A stretch of DNA of 64,000 nt from Sipunculus nudus (GCA_026874595.1 CM049320.1:1288001-1352000), one strand, 5' to 3'. Counted from the first letter of the stretch, positions 47,085 through 58,777 are shown. The notes: a model not told the origin generated them from the letters alone. Made by a program: numbers and translations.

Positions 47085-49010
47085 AATACGCTTAACAAGC
47101 AATTTACTTAACCTGGCACTAATACAGGAAAAAAAAGTTGTCATATAGAATGTTCGCGATCAATCCCGGCAATTAGATGATAACCTGGTGACCTTACAGA
47201 ATACCTTCAAGAATATTACCAAAAAGTACAATATATCTCTTAACTGGCTCTTGATATTTAATATATAATGAGTAACAAAGCAATCCAATCGCACATGGTA
47301 AATAAGCAATGAGTGATGTCAGTGATGCCATTCTACAAGAAAACAGGTCGATGCCCGTGACGCCGCCGTTCGTATGCCGCATTGAACACAGGAAACAAAC
47401 ACCACAACGTGTCGATAGCTCTTTAGGACAAGGGAGCTGTTTCAAGCCAGCAGAACGGAATAACTATGGTATCAAAAGACTGTAGTTGATTTTATATATT
47501 CTTCTGACATGAATACTATTTCAACATATATGTAAATAGTTCAACTTAAGGTGAATAAGGTAGTAGTCTTTTTTTAACTCATAGCTGTCAGGTGTGTTAA
47601 ATATTGACAGTGCATTTCAGAATGCAAGGTTTTATCTATTTTCTAGCACAGATTCCTCATTTAAAATTAAACATTTAAAGTTAAATCTCAGTTTTATTGA
47701 GAAAGTCCCTCATGTAGAAATAGGTCGCAGAGTAATGTGATCAGATGAGAGTATGGTTGTTCCAGGTAATACTGCTGGTACGCAGAAGTCAGTTTGTCTC
47801 ATAGTAAAAACAACTATGATTTACAACTATTTTTTAAATAATCTTTAGATATTATATACATGGTTGTCAGTATAATTATGTTTAAACTCACAGCACCTAA
47901 ATTGCTTGACTGCGGTTCTGATTTTGGGAGTCGAGGAAAATGAGAAAATAAGATGCACAACTAAGCTTACATATGCATGTATTCTTTGCTAGATGTACTG
48001 TTAAATAAAGAGGTAAAAGTCTTGCGGCGAGTTCGTAACGGGCTTCGACTTCATCGATCTCAGTTTATGATATCAATGTGTGTATTGTTAGTGTACAGTT
48101 GGGATTATCTGCTAATTTTGTCTGATGAATGATCTGCATGGTAATCTATTAGAGACACTCAAAATATCCCTGCACATTTTTGTTAGATATTGTCATACGC
48201 ATGTTATAAATTTTAAGAAGGGGTTTCTAGGCGGTAGCCAGCATAGACAACTCTGGTCATCAATGTTATACAATCTACGAACAAAGCTTGATCAGGTATA
48301 AACATCGATTGTAGCAGAAACCGACTTAAATGTGAATATGCATAATAAGATGTTGAACTGACACAGTGTCCTTGATACCAGTGTGTTACATATTGTACTT
48401 ATATATCTTAGTTCTCAAAATATTTATGTATATTTTTACAGTTTACGTTTATCTTTTATTGCGTGTATTAAAGCCTTACCAACAGTTGGTTATGTGAATA
48501 TCAGTAACGTATAGTTGAACAGTGTAACAATGGCTATATAAGGTAGGAAGAGAGGAAGATCTTGTAAGCAACTTGTCTTATTGGATTGTATGTGTGAAAC
48601 CTAAGCTATGGGTATCTCAATCTACTAGGGCAATAGATATATATTTTTATATGTTTATATGTGTTAAACAAATAATTTACCAGTATATTCCTAGTATTTT
48701 TGCAAGTTCATCTGTCAAAGACGTATCTGAAATGAGCGTCTGGTTTGGCATAATATTAGGGAATTTTGTCTCCAAGTTTTGTCAGTGTGAACCTGCCTAA
48801 TCAGTAGTAGATGGCAGCATAGGGGCAGTGTTACACTGCCATACGTTTATCCCTTCAGGACGGATTGGAAATGAGCAAAGTGGCAGGGGAAAATGCAGTC
48901 ACCTCTCCATTGAAAACCTATTTTTCAGTTGCTGTAGTAAACACATTCCCCTGTGACCGCCCACAACCATTTCTGTGCAAAATAATTGTACCTTCCACAA
49001 ACGCCTTCTG
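47085..49010. other. Non-coding, nothing recognised
   Basis: No gene or element identified. The open frame 48865-49119 runs into the SINE below and therefore is not a conserved protein. Confidence 0.4.
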
Positions 49011-49332
49011 TGGCTCCGAGGTGGAGCACAGGATACAAAGCCGGGAGATCGTGAGTTCGATTCTCAGCCGAGGTGAGATTCTTTTAACGGCCAGCAACCA
49101 CACAGGGTTCATTCACTAACGAGTGCGCCTATCGAGGGTTGATTCCACATCCAGGGCCCGCAGGTGCAGTAGTCATCGGGCCTTGTTAATACCAGGATTT
49201 AAAATGAGAGGAAGCCTGTGATACTGCTCTGTCGAGATCTGAAACCGGAATGGAATTCTGCAGATGTACATTTACTTAGTTAAGCTAGCATTAAAAATGG
49301 AGGCGGTTTCCTCCAACAACAACAAAAAATCG
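49011..49332 (+). mobile_element. Candidate tRNA-derived SINE
   Basis: The left end is tRNA-like: 'tggctccgaggtggagc' (A-box region) followed about 40 bp later by GAGTTCGATTCTC (49051-49063), close to the B-box consensus GGTTCGANNCC. A unique body of about 220 bp follows, and the right end is AACAACAACAAAAAA (about 49316-49330). A Pol III internal promoter, body of this length and (CAA)n tail are the hallmarks of a SINE. Family not identified; no target-site duplication found by eye. Confidence 0.6.
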
Positions 49333-49559
49333 TACGTTCCGTTGGTCCAATACAGGGTTACCGGTCTGGCTGGAATAGGATGTAATAAGTTCATTACCGC
49401 CATCTGCGTTTGGGCTATTTATTCTTGAAACACAAATTATTATTCGGTGTAGAGGACTTTGTCACTTGCCATCATCCGCGAATCTACTGAGACACACAGG
49501 CTTTCTGTGTTGACCGATGAGCTAGTTCATCACTAGGCATGGTGCTCTGGTCATGAAGT

Positions 49560-50006
49560 CTTCAAGCTTGACTGACCTCGATTGACGCACTCCCACCATG
49601 GCCGTCTTCCGCGACGAGGCCGTACCTGGGCCTTTTAGGTGCTTTCGCATGTTCACGGAAATCAGCAATGGAATCAAACATTGTTTGAAGTGCTTTCTGT
49701 TGCTCCAGATGCAACCGCTGCATCGGAAGTGCCCACAGAGGCAAGGCTCCTGGGGTGACCTGTTGGCCCCCCACTGAAACAATTTCGGGCGTCTCTTCTC
49801 GGCCGCCACCTTGCGTCCTTTTAACCCTTCATCTTTCCCCTCCAAGTTTATACTAAGGGAATGCTTATCTTGCGTGCCCGATTGACATGCAGAGGTGTAG
49901 TACACTGATTCAAATAATCGGATCTTTCTTCCAGAAGACAGCCGTACAGATTCCCTACATTTCTATCTGTCAACGAACAAGCGGTATCGGGCTGCTTATA
50001 AGCCAT
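49560..50006 (-). pseudogene. GC-rich relic ORFs, possibly a mobile-element gag-like gene
   Basis: On the minus strand an ATGGCTTATAAGC start (50006) opens 51 codons. Further on, in another frame, 'TPGALPLWALPMQRLHLEQQ' followed by 'KALQTMFDSIADF' and then an acidic/basic tail continues to a stop near 49562; a third frame gives a 127-codon shadow. The helical, Gln/Leu-rich middle and the GC content unlike the neighbours suggest a decayed structural ORF of a retroelement. I cannot name the family. Confidence 0.35.
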
Positions 50007-50009
50007 GGC

Positions 50010-52159
50010 GGTACCACGAGTAGTGTAAACACATGAGCTTATAAAACAAAATATAAGCTTTCTAGTCTATTTGCTAAATCAACAACCAAGATATCTACTG
50101 CTTGATTTTTTTGGGATCCAGAAATCCATTGTCACCAACAGATACATTATTACGTCAGAGACAAATATGTCCTTTTTTTCATTATGTAGTTGTTAGTTAT
50201 GTATCGACTGTTACATTTATTGTTTTGTAAATCAGATGAAGCCAAATAAAGCATCGCTGTGTATTCATGTGGCTTGCTAATCAAAGAAAGCGTCCAAATG
50301 GATTATGATTATTTCATTTGCATTGAATGTTCATATGTCTCTTTTTCTATTAGTGCATAAGTTTTGCTGTCTATACTTATTTTTAGGGATGTCAACCAAG
50401 ATGTCAGCCGATTATTTGTACATTAATAGGATTAAAAGGTTCTATCGTTGCCTATACTCTGATGTCTGCCGCTAGGCTAAGTGTCTAAAAATGAGAAATA
50501 AAGACCAGTAGTAAATCATTGCATTCAAGTATTTAAAAATATGAAACAATGGACCTCAGATGGCCACCAGTACTTTAAATTCGCATAACACTGGCGAATT
50601 TTTTTGTGAGATCTATTAGATGAAAGTGTTTACTCCAAGGCAAAATAGGGAAAAAAGCAGGAACAAAACAGCTGGGGTAAATCAAATTAAGATCGCACGA
50701 TGAGCGTCATCACTGAAACACAGTTATTTGTATGAGGTTTCTAATTATCTGATCATAGTCAAGTGCGAGATAACCCTTCTTGATCTTCCATTATCTTGCT
50801 GTATGGAATGCTGCATGTGTCCAGTTTATCATGTCCAAAAAAAAAAACCTTGGTTTTGTCTCAGACTCCTACAGCTACATCGTTCTATATAGCAGACCAT
50901 CTTCATAAAACTACATGCCTGCCAGCAAACAACTGATTCATTATCGTTCAGTCACTTAAGTTCCAAGACCATATCATAACATAATAGTTAATTCAAAAAC
51001 TGAAAGATTCAGTGAAGGATGTAACCTTTCCTTTCGAGATTCAAAGCTAAAATAATGCGTACATTCCTAACAGCTATCAGTTCACTAACTCCAATCAATG
51101 AGCAGCTGATGAAACACACATGCCACGCAAGACAGCCTTAACTCCAAATCTGGCCAGCATCCGTCTGTGGAGATCTTGAAAGCCATTTCCTTTGAAACCA
51201 TTTTGCCACTAGCCTGGAAAATATGCTGACCTCACACAGAACTTCCAAAACGGAAACCAGTTTAGAATTTGGGTTAAGATGAAGGATACAACATTCGATC
51301 GGTTCCCAAAAGAGTCAACCAAGAATACCAATCTGAGGATGAACAAGAACTGTTTTGAGGTGCTGAAAAGTCAGGCCAAAGCAGCACAGTGTAGAAAGAA
51401 GTCAGCATGAAAAGAGTAGAAATTTGACAAAGTCCAGCACCATGCTGAAACTAAGACCTCTACATTTTCTTCAGGTCAATCAAAGCAGTATATGGAACCT
51501 GCAAACAAAGTGCCACTCCATCCTCTATACAAACTGCATGCACCATTAAAAGTGAATAGTGTCATCACTGAGAGAAATTTCAACACTTTTATAAATTCAA
51601 ATATAAACTTTACACAGTAATTGCAGATAAACTGGATTAAATCCATTTGTAATCTACCATCCATACGCTGCCCCTGTCCCATACTACAAATTTTCACAAG
51701 TTGCCATCTTGGATGTCATATTTGATATTGCAGGGTACGTGATTACCTAATAATATTTTTCTTGTCTTATCTTTATTTGCGCAACCTTTAACCTAGATGT
51801 AGACATCAAACTCGCGTATATGATAAAAGAAACTGCTCCAACCGTATTAGTGTGTACGATTGTTATGTGTGGCCATTCTGTTTAGTATCTTGGATGTATA
51901 GGTAAGCAGCTGATACAGGCTTTATTCTTTAATTTTATTCTTACCACCGTGCAATTTTCCCGGGGTCCAATTTTGGTGACCTTTTGATATATTGTTAAGC
52001 TGGTCCCATAATAAGGAAAACCACCATTAAACAAATTCTTGCAATTTTTGGGGTTATCTTGTCTAATTATATTTTCTCTATATAGAAATGTTTAACATAA
52101 TTCTCTAACTGTAACATATATGAACTTGACCAAGACGGGGATTTTTAAGTATCAGCTAC
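50010..52159. other. Non-coding, nothing recognised
   Basis: No gene. 51100-51480 has a few protein-like stretches on the plus strand but no motif. The open frame 51697-51476 (minus) is unrecognised. Confidence 0.4.
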
Positions 52160-52980
52160 GGGGGTGGAAGGGGGGGGGATATTTTGCATGTCAGTGCTCC
52201 TAGGGTATCAGTAACGGCGGGGGGGGGGGGGGGGGGGTTACAGGACAGGGCTACTAAGGTATCATTTTCGAGGGGGGGGGGGTATTTAGCGGACAAGGCT
52301 TCTAGGGTTTCAGTGACGGGAAGGGGGATTATTTTACCAGACAAAGCTACTAGTATATCAGTTACGGGGTGGTTGTGTTATTTTTGCAGGATTATAATTT
52401 CAGGGCTACTAGGTATCAGGTAAGGGGGGGGGGTATTTTCAGGACAGGCCTACTTGGGTTTCAGCTATAGGGGGGGGGGGGGGGGGTTAGTTTACAGGAC
52501 AGGGCTACTCGGGGACCATTTAGGATTTTTTTTCACAGGACAGGGCTACCAGGGTTTCAGTTACGGGAGGAGGGAGATTATTTTACCAGATAGGGTTACC
52601 AGGGTTTCAGTTACGGGAGGAAGGGGATTATTTCATAGGACAGGGCTACTAAGATATCATTTACGGGAGGAGGAGTGTTATTTTACAGAACAGGGCTATT
52701 AGGTATCAGATACGGGGGAGGGGGGATTTTACAGGACAGGGCTCCTAGGTATCATTTGGGGGGGGGGGGGTTATTTAGAGGACAGGGCTACTAGGGTATC
52801 AGCTACGATAGGGGGGGGTATTTAACAGGAAAGGGCTACTAGGGTATTAGTAACGGAGGAGGGGTTATTTTACAGGACGGGGCTACTAGGGTTTCAGTTG
52901 CGGGAGAAGGGGGCGTTATTTTACAGGTCAGGGCTACTAGTATTAGGGTATCAGTTAGGGGGGGGGTATTATTTTGCATT
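52160..52980 (+). repeat. G-run minisatellite, period about 45-55 bp
   Basis: Roughly 16 units of the pattern TTATTTTACAGGACAGGGCT + ACTAGGGTATCAGTTACGGG followed by a G run of 4-20. Anchor 'acagggctac'-like segments begin near 52241, 52291, 52338, 52401, 52441, 52495, 52537, 52588, 52638, 52688, 52733, 52779, 52829, 52874 and 52925. The repeat explains the glycine/proline-rich open frames here. The G tracts could form quadruplexes on the plus strand. Isolated echoes occur at about 54097-54116 and 54262. Confidence 0.9.
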
Positions 52981-52999
52981 GGACAAAGATAGTTAGGCT

Positions 53000-53350
53000 A
53001 GAGACAGATATATGGACGTAAATATACGGATTAATGGACTTTGTGTTTGGGTTAATTGAACTAGTTTACAAGTGGCGCAGTCGGCAGGATTATAATTTCA
53101 GTTACGTCATCATCATAAAAAAGTAAGCGTTTTGATGCAGGAAATATTATCTGCAGAGAATTGTGAAAATGGGTTATATGGGGCAGACATTTGGAAAGAT
53201 ATGTGGTCAATAATAACCTGTAAGCAAAAGATGAGCAAATCTCTGATGATGCGTTTGAGGCACACTGTGCAGCGTACAAAGATGTCATGGACTTATACTG
53301 TCAATTTATCTTCTAGGGTGGGGATGACTCGCAGCCAGGGGAGGGAAATC
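53000..53350 (+). mobile_element. LTR-retrotransposon 5' remnant with tRNA-Ser primer-binding site
   Basis: The likely end of an LTR (...AGTTTACA, 53070) is followed two bases later by TGGCGCAGTCGGCAGGATT (53073-53091). This is complementary to the 3' end of an animal tRNA-Ser(UCN) ending ...AATCCTGCCGACTACG-CCA at 18 of 19 positions. That is how reverse transcription is primed in Mag-like Ty3/gypsy elements. Downstream, 'DEQISDDAFEAHCAAYKDVM' style frames could be the start of gag but contain stops. The element is interrupted by an AT microsatellite, and the LTR start could not be fixed because the G-run array lies to the left. Confidence 0.5.
53073..53091 (+). promoter_or_regulatory. Primer-binding site complementary to tRNA-Ser
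   Basis: TGGCGCAGTCGGCAGGATT. One mismatch (C for T at position 6) to the complement of the tRNA-Ser(UCN) 3' end as I remember it; the match needs checking against the host tRNA set. Confidence 0.5.
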
Positions 53351-53374
53351 AAAGTAAGGGCAACTTTTAAAAAC

Positions 53375-53378
<4 letters not shown>

Positions 53379-53419
<41 letters not shown>
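53379..53419. repeat. (AT)n microsatellite
   Basis: About 41 bp of AT dinucleotides between the LTR-element remnant and the solo-LTR-like segment. Confidence 0.95.
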
Positions 53420-53423
<4 letters not shown>

Positions 53424-53947
53424 ACGGCGCTCGGTCATAAGGCAAACTTAATCCGGCAGACCGCCACACATAATTCCAGACACGTATGTGCAATTATAAT
53501 CGTATTCATATTCTTTACAATATATACAACAAAAGACAAAACGATAAAATTAACGCATATTAAAGCTAAAAGAAGTCCCTGGTAGGTCCTATAATATAAA
53601 TGAAATACTTAACTGAAGTCCATAACGTTCATGGATTCCTCGTAACACAATACTGGAAACAGTAGACAAAAGTTCACAGCGGGTAACGTAAATCTATGGT
53701 AAATCCGCTGGCGAGCGTAAATAGTAGTACGAAGTCTGCATATTCGTGGGGAGGAACCTACAGCGACCAGCATAGGCCACGGAACCTGGAACCTGGGTTG
53801 AAAATGACAAGCCTCAAGTGAATTCGTTAATCACCCCTATTTTATACTGACATGCAGGGCGGTAAAGGTGTTCTGGCGAGTTCTGTATATTGTTTCTGCG
53901 TGGTCCTTTTGTTACATGGCGAGTTTGCCCGTGCGTCGTTACTAACA
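53420..53947 (-). mobile_element. Possible solo LTR (minus strand)
   Basis: The 528-bp segment starts TGTTA and ends TAACA, the inverted-repeat termini of an LTR, and differs in composition from the AT-rich flanks. On the minus strand TATAAAA (53846-53840) lies about 100 bp from the start. No clean target-site duplication is present (ATAT versus ACAT), which weakens the call. Confidence 0.35.
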
Positions 53948-55266
53948 ACATAAAGGTATTATGTTTCAAGTATATGCAAATTCTAAACAGGTTTAGTTAT
54001 AAAATAATTAACAGTAAACTCAGAGATACAACCAAGGTCTGAAAATCTAATTATAAATTCATTTTTATTTCCAATATATAAATATTATTCTCGGAATATC
54101 AGGGGGAGGGGGGGTTATAACATTGACAACGTGGTCTAAGTGGGGATGAATATACCCTTTAATCCACTGTATTGACTGCCCTGTATAGACCGTAGACTGA
54201 CACCATCATTCTAGGAATCGTATCAGGGAGAATCTGAGCTTTCTCCGTCTTGGCAGTGCAATATCAGGGCTACTAACAAAAAACTATCCAAACATTGATG
54301 AGGAACAGAGAAAAAATGTTAGTAATAACATTCACAAACAATATCTAAACTCTGTTGTTGCTGTGGGTTAACCATCAGCTACCAAAAGAAAGAACCAAAG
54401 AGATAATTTATCAAATGATTAACAATTAAATGGCATTGGTGAGTGGATCGATTAATTTTGCTGTATAAGTCTCCAGCAAGGTGATCCGAGAAGAAGATAC
54501 CTCTGCTAAGCGCACGTCGTCACAAACGATAACTATATACTGAAAAGAAATCTTATTGATCTTACGGATAAGATTATATCTACAAATTTTCCACCGGGGA
54601 TATCTCAGCATACAGATATGATGATATATGCACATTATGATTATATTAGTATCATAATAAGTAGCAAGATACCTAAAGTCATGCTAAAGCCAGCTCCACT
54701 CAACACGTACATAAACCCACAATCATTATAAATGGACAGAAACTGCAGAGACTGGACCAATTTAAATATCTGGACATAATGAGGCAAAACGAGGCCGGGC
54801 ATAATGCAGGGTAGTAAACACCCGTCTTTATTTTTGTAGATTGTGTAAAAATGTCTTGCATCAGCCTTCAAAATTGAAGGTATACGGTGTTGTGATAATT
54901 CTAAACCTGCTGTACGCATGTTACACGTGGACTGTCTATATACAGCATGAGTGCGAAAGTGGATTGTGTATGTCTGTACGTGAGTGCATTTTTTATGAGC
55001 ACGAAAGTAGATACAGGTGTGCATGTCATTATGAATGTGGAACAGGAGGCACCGTAATTTATTATTAGATGCAAAATCAGTGACACTGTATTTACTCTGT
55101 GACATTGTAATTGTCCCGGTGACTACTTGCCTGCGACACAAATTGTAAATATCCTTTTACACTGAAATCGTCCCTGCGACATTGTACATTACGGGATTGT
55201 ATGCTCTACACAGGAAACTGGTGACATGTCTATTCACAATACGTTCTTTCTATACTGCTTAAAAAT
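53948..55266. other. Non-coding; includes a 166-codon unassigned open frame (55141-54641, minus)
   Basis: 54097-54270 echoes the G-run minisatellite. The minus-strand frame 55141-54641 is the longest open frame in the window not explained by an element or FUT. It is Cys/His-scattered with a hydrophobic C-terminus (MTLGILLLIMILI), has no domain I recognise and no clear promoter or splice signal, so I regard it as probably chance. Confidence 0.3.
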
Positions 55267-55491
55267 TTGGAAATCTTACTGATACCATATGTTATACTCA
55301 TAATAATAATACTATATATCATATAAAATTTATATTCCGGAAATCCATGGATTTAATTCAATGGTCTATATGAAACAGAAATGCACCCGGTGACGTCATC
55401 AACGTATGTAGACAGCGCTATCATCTGCACATAATGACGGGATAGATATGGCACAAATCTGAGTTTACAAAAAAGTGTGTTTATATAAAAA

Positions 55492-55534
<43 letters not shown>

Positions 55535-55561
55535 ATATATATATAAATATTTATATGTGTA

Positions 55562-55596
<35 letters not shown>

Positions 55597-57062
55597 GGAA
55601 ACCGACTTTTTTGTGCATTGCTCACTCTCGCACACATATTTATGAAAACCAAGTCTATAAAAATTCTAAATTAAATTTTTTTGTCCTAATATTTACCCTA
55701 GTTGTTTAAAATTTTATGTACCCTGTTTTGGTAGTCCCTTGTAGGAAAAATAAACGACTGTATTTATTTCCTGTCAAAGTTAATCCTGTGTGGCCAAGTT
55801 GGGTATTGATCTGTGTGGCAGCATGTTACCATATCAACCAGTCACCATGGTACTAGCAGGTGTTCGGTTGTATAATTAGGTAGCTCATTTAATATTCATG
55901 GGTTTTATCTAACGCGCCTGTTGCCATACTGTGGCTTATAGATTGTAATATATTATTAGTAATATGTGAGATAAAACTCTGTATGTGAGTAATTAATATT
56001 TTTATTTCTCTCGTTCAACCGTTTGTAACACTGGACATGATGTTATAATGGCAAAGAAATAAATAGGTATGCATTCCTCGCTACCTGTATCTGCTAAAGG
56101 CCTTAACGTAATGGTTCTCATTCCTTTTTTTTGGTCATTTGTGGTATGACAGTCTATTAGCATCACTGTAGTAGTAAAACATTCTGCGTGCTCCATGGTC
56201 ACGCGTCACTGGAGCTTCGTTTCGTCGTTTGTAGAAACAATACAACTACTTCATCATTTACCCTCACAACAAGCAACTCGTCAAAATAACATTCCTTTAC
56301 AAATCCAGCCCGTTGTGGGCATATCTTGGAAATCGAGTGTGTGCGCATTTAAACAAGTATACGTGACGCGGACCTGATGTATCGTTAATTAAAGCGCGGT
56401 CACCTAGGCCTTGTCTTGAGAATTCAAAGGATGCTTAAAACAGAACGGTCCACAGCCCGGGCAGGTATCTTTCAGTGTCATGAGGAGGTAACATCGTAAA
56501 ATAATGCTCTGGCAGGCTAGAAGGTTTGTTTGGTATTGCTTGTGTGAATGTGTTACTGTTCTAAAATCTTTATTTTACTCCAACAGTAATTTTCGGGATT
56601 ATTCTGATATAATTCGGATTGTGATATAACAAGGTCGTGTTTACGGTTGACCGATATCTACACTTGCTTTCTGCTGTGTGACAACAAACCTTTTTTATCG
56701 AAAAAAACTCCTGGCTGTTAAGGACTCTGGAGAAAAGATATTAACGGTTCTCGCTGTTGTAATGAACACTGATGTTGCGTGTGGTCTACAATCCATAAGC
56801 TTGCATCCTCCTTGACTAGTTTTGGAACCTGAGGACCCGAGCGCTAGTGTAAAACAAACTATAGTCTTTGGAAAAGGTGTCAATCATTTACATTACTTGT
56901 TTGTGAGTAACAGAGTGGCACGGCAATTCATAACTTCACCTTAGTAAAAAATGTGTCATTTCCAAGTTTTGCAGTCATGCCCATGATATTGAAATTCACA
57001 CGAACGATAATTAACAATGCGGAATTGTCAAAAGCATAAAACGTCGAAATGGTGCGCTGTAG
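55267..57062 (-). repeat. Duplicon C, downstream blocks (inverted)
   Basis: Read on the minus strand, 57062 to about 56040 follows the first downstream block of A and B, 55930-55740 matches 16360-16560 and 34735-34930, 55460-55395 matches 16736-16830, and 55320-55267 matches 16860-16960. AT microsatellites at about 55492-55532 and 55568-55593 sit where A also has them. No gene. Confidence 0.75.
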
Positions 57063-57679
57063 GAACAATTTTAGGGTTAAGAACGTCAAACTTGCATAAG
57101 ATTTTATCTCGTCTAAATGAAAGTCAGCTATGGGAAGAGCGCTTTGTAACAGCTGACCCTATGAAACTTTTAACTGGAGATCTATAAAGGTAATAACAAA
57201 CCTCCTAGATAACCTGAAATAAGGTTCCTGCGACCTATATTCTCGGGGCTAATGGGGCTTGTAAATACCCCCGGGAATAATTGAAAATTTGATACAAACC
57301 TGCAGTATCTTGATAATTAATGTATGGACTACTATGAAACTTGCCTTGAATATTAACCACGACTAGTTTTGTCAGTTCACGAGAACTGCTCGCGCCAACT
57401 GTATTTTCACGATTTTTTTAGTTTTAGAGACCATCAAATGACAGCAGTTATATCAGTTTCCCAGCTGTTTTTTATCCAATGTCTTGAAACCCAGTGTGTT
57501 TACTGATTACAACTGGTTTCATCATTTCCTAAAGACTGGTGGTGCCACCTGCATTTTTTCCTATGTTTGAAGTAGTTTTTAAAATCTAACAAATTATATT
57601 GATACAATTAGATTTGCAACTGTGGTTTCATCTGTGTCCTGAAACCTTGTGTGTTAATATGGACCCCACTTAATATAAG

Positions 57680-58690
57680 AGGAAGCCCTTTTTCACCCTG
57701 TCAGTCCGTCTGTTCGTCTTTCTGTATGTTCGTCACATTTTCCCGATGATAATTCCAGTTTTGCTTAACATATTGATTTCAAGCTTGACTTATTTATGGC
57801 CCACCTATAAGGCAAGAATTGATTATGGGATAATGAGGTCAAAGGTCAAGGTCACAGGACACACTTATTTAGAAAGTCTGTGGATGCATGTTAAGCCAAA
57901 CTTTTCATTCCAACAAATTATCTTGCCCGAACTGCTGACCTGCCAATAGGAGACAAACCTGGTTGATTTGGGGGCCACAAGGTAGAAGGTCAAGGTCACA
58001 AGGGCAATCTTTCAACATATTTGTGTCCAGATGCTAACTCCAGTTTTGATTGTCATATTTGTTTAATCTTGACTTAAATTTGAAACACACATAATGAAAG
58101 AACCGTTTTGCTTTAAGGGTCATGAGATCAAAGGCCAAGGTCACAAGACCCAGTTTTTTTAAAAGATTGTGGATGTATGTTTAGTCAAATATTTCATCCC
58201 AAGCCTTCAATCTTCCAGATACTGCCCACCTGTCAATAGTGGAAGGAACTTTTGGATTGTTGGGCTACAAGGTCAAAGGTCAAGATCACACACTTCCGCA
58301 TATTAATTTCCGGACGATAACACTAACTTGGTTTAAATATTAGTTTCAAACATGACTTATATATGGTCCACCGCCAAAGTAAGAAACCTGTTTATTCTGG
58401 GGTCATGAGATCAAAGGTCAAGGTCGCAGGACCCACTACTTTAGAAAGACTTTGGATGCCTTTTAAGCCAAAGCTTTCATCGCAAACTTTCCGTCTGCCA
58501 TTTGTTGCGCACTTACCAACCGGGGGAGTTTTGTTTTGATTTTGGGGACATCAGGGCAACGGTCAAGCTAACAGGGACAATTCATTCACAAATTAAATTA
58601 TGGATGATAACTCCAGTTTGAGTCGACGGGTTAGCTTCAAACTGATCACAGGTCCCATAAACATATCCTTATAGACAAGTTAAGCAGAGC
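57680..58690 (+). repeat. AGGTCA satellite, ~144-bp monomer, ~286-bp dimer
   Basis: Clusters of AGGTCA half-sites occur every 138-146 bp: 57836-57854 (AGGTCAAAGGTCAAGGTCA, perfect), 57980-57998, about 58126, 58270-58288, 58408-58426, and a decayed one near 58553. The wider unit (...GATAACTCCAGTTTTG..., ...TTTCAA.CTTGACTTA...) repeats every ~286 bp (57745, 58031, 58313, 58603). The 67-codon open frame at 57746-57949 lies inside it and is not a gene. Confidence 0.85.
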
Positions 58691-58733
58691 GACGAGAACA
58701 ATTTTAGGTTCAGAACGTCGGACATGCACAAGA

Positions 58734-58739
58734 TTTATT
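58734..58739 (-). terminator. Poly(A) signal of FUT-C
   Basis: AATAAA on the minus strand, 39 bases after the FUT-C stop codon, at the same spacing as in FUT-A. It lies at the very edge of the 3' flank insertion. Confidence 0.75.
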
Positions 58740-58777
58740 GTAGCTTCTTTCAGATTGTTTTCTTCTACACTCTTATT

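Larger units (their letters stand above)
57063..58739 (-). mobile_element. Insertion in the FUT-C 3' flank, bounded by ~43-bp direct repeats
   Basis: 57063-57106 and 58695-58738 are about 80% alike (GAACAATTTTAGG..., AGAACGTC, GCA.AAGATTT). In FUT-A only one such segment exists at this place, so about 1.6 kb was inserted here, with duplication of the flank. The insertion consists largely of the AGGTCA satellite. Whether this was transposition or an unequal exchange cannot be decided by eye. Confidence 0.6.

Noticed and set aside
49011-49085. tRNA gene
   Set aside because: A- and B-box-like sequences are present but no full cloverleaf can be drawn and a SINE body follows.
52184-52702. Glycine-rich protein genes
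   Set aside because: Frames follow the G-run minisatellite and change with G-run length.
54641-55141. 166-codon minus-strand gene
   Set aside because: No domain, codon bias or gene signal I can support; kept only as an unassigned frame.
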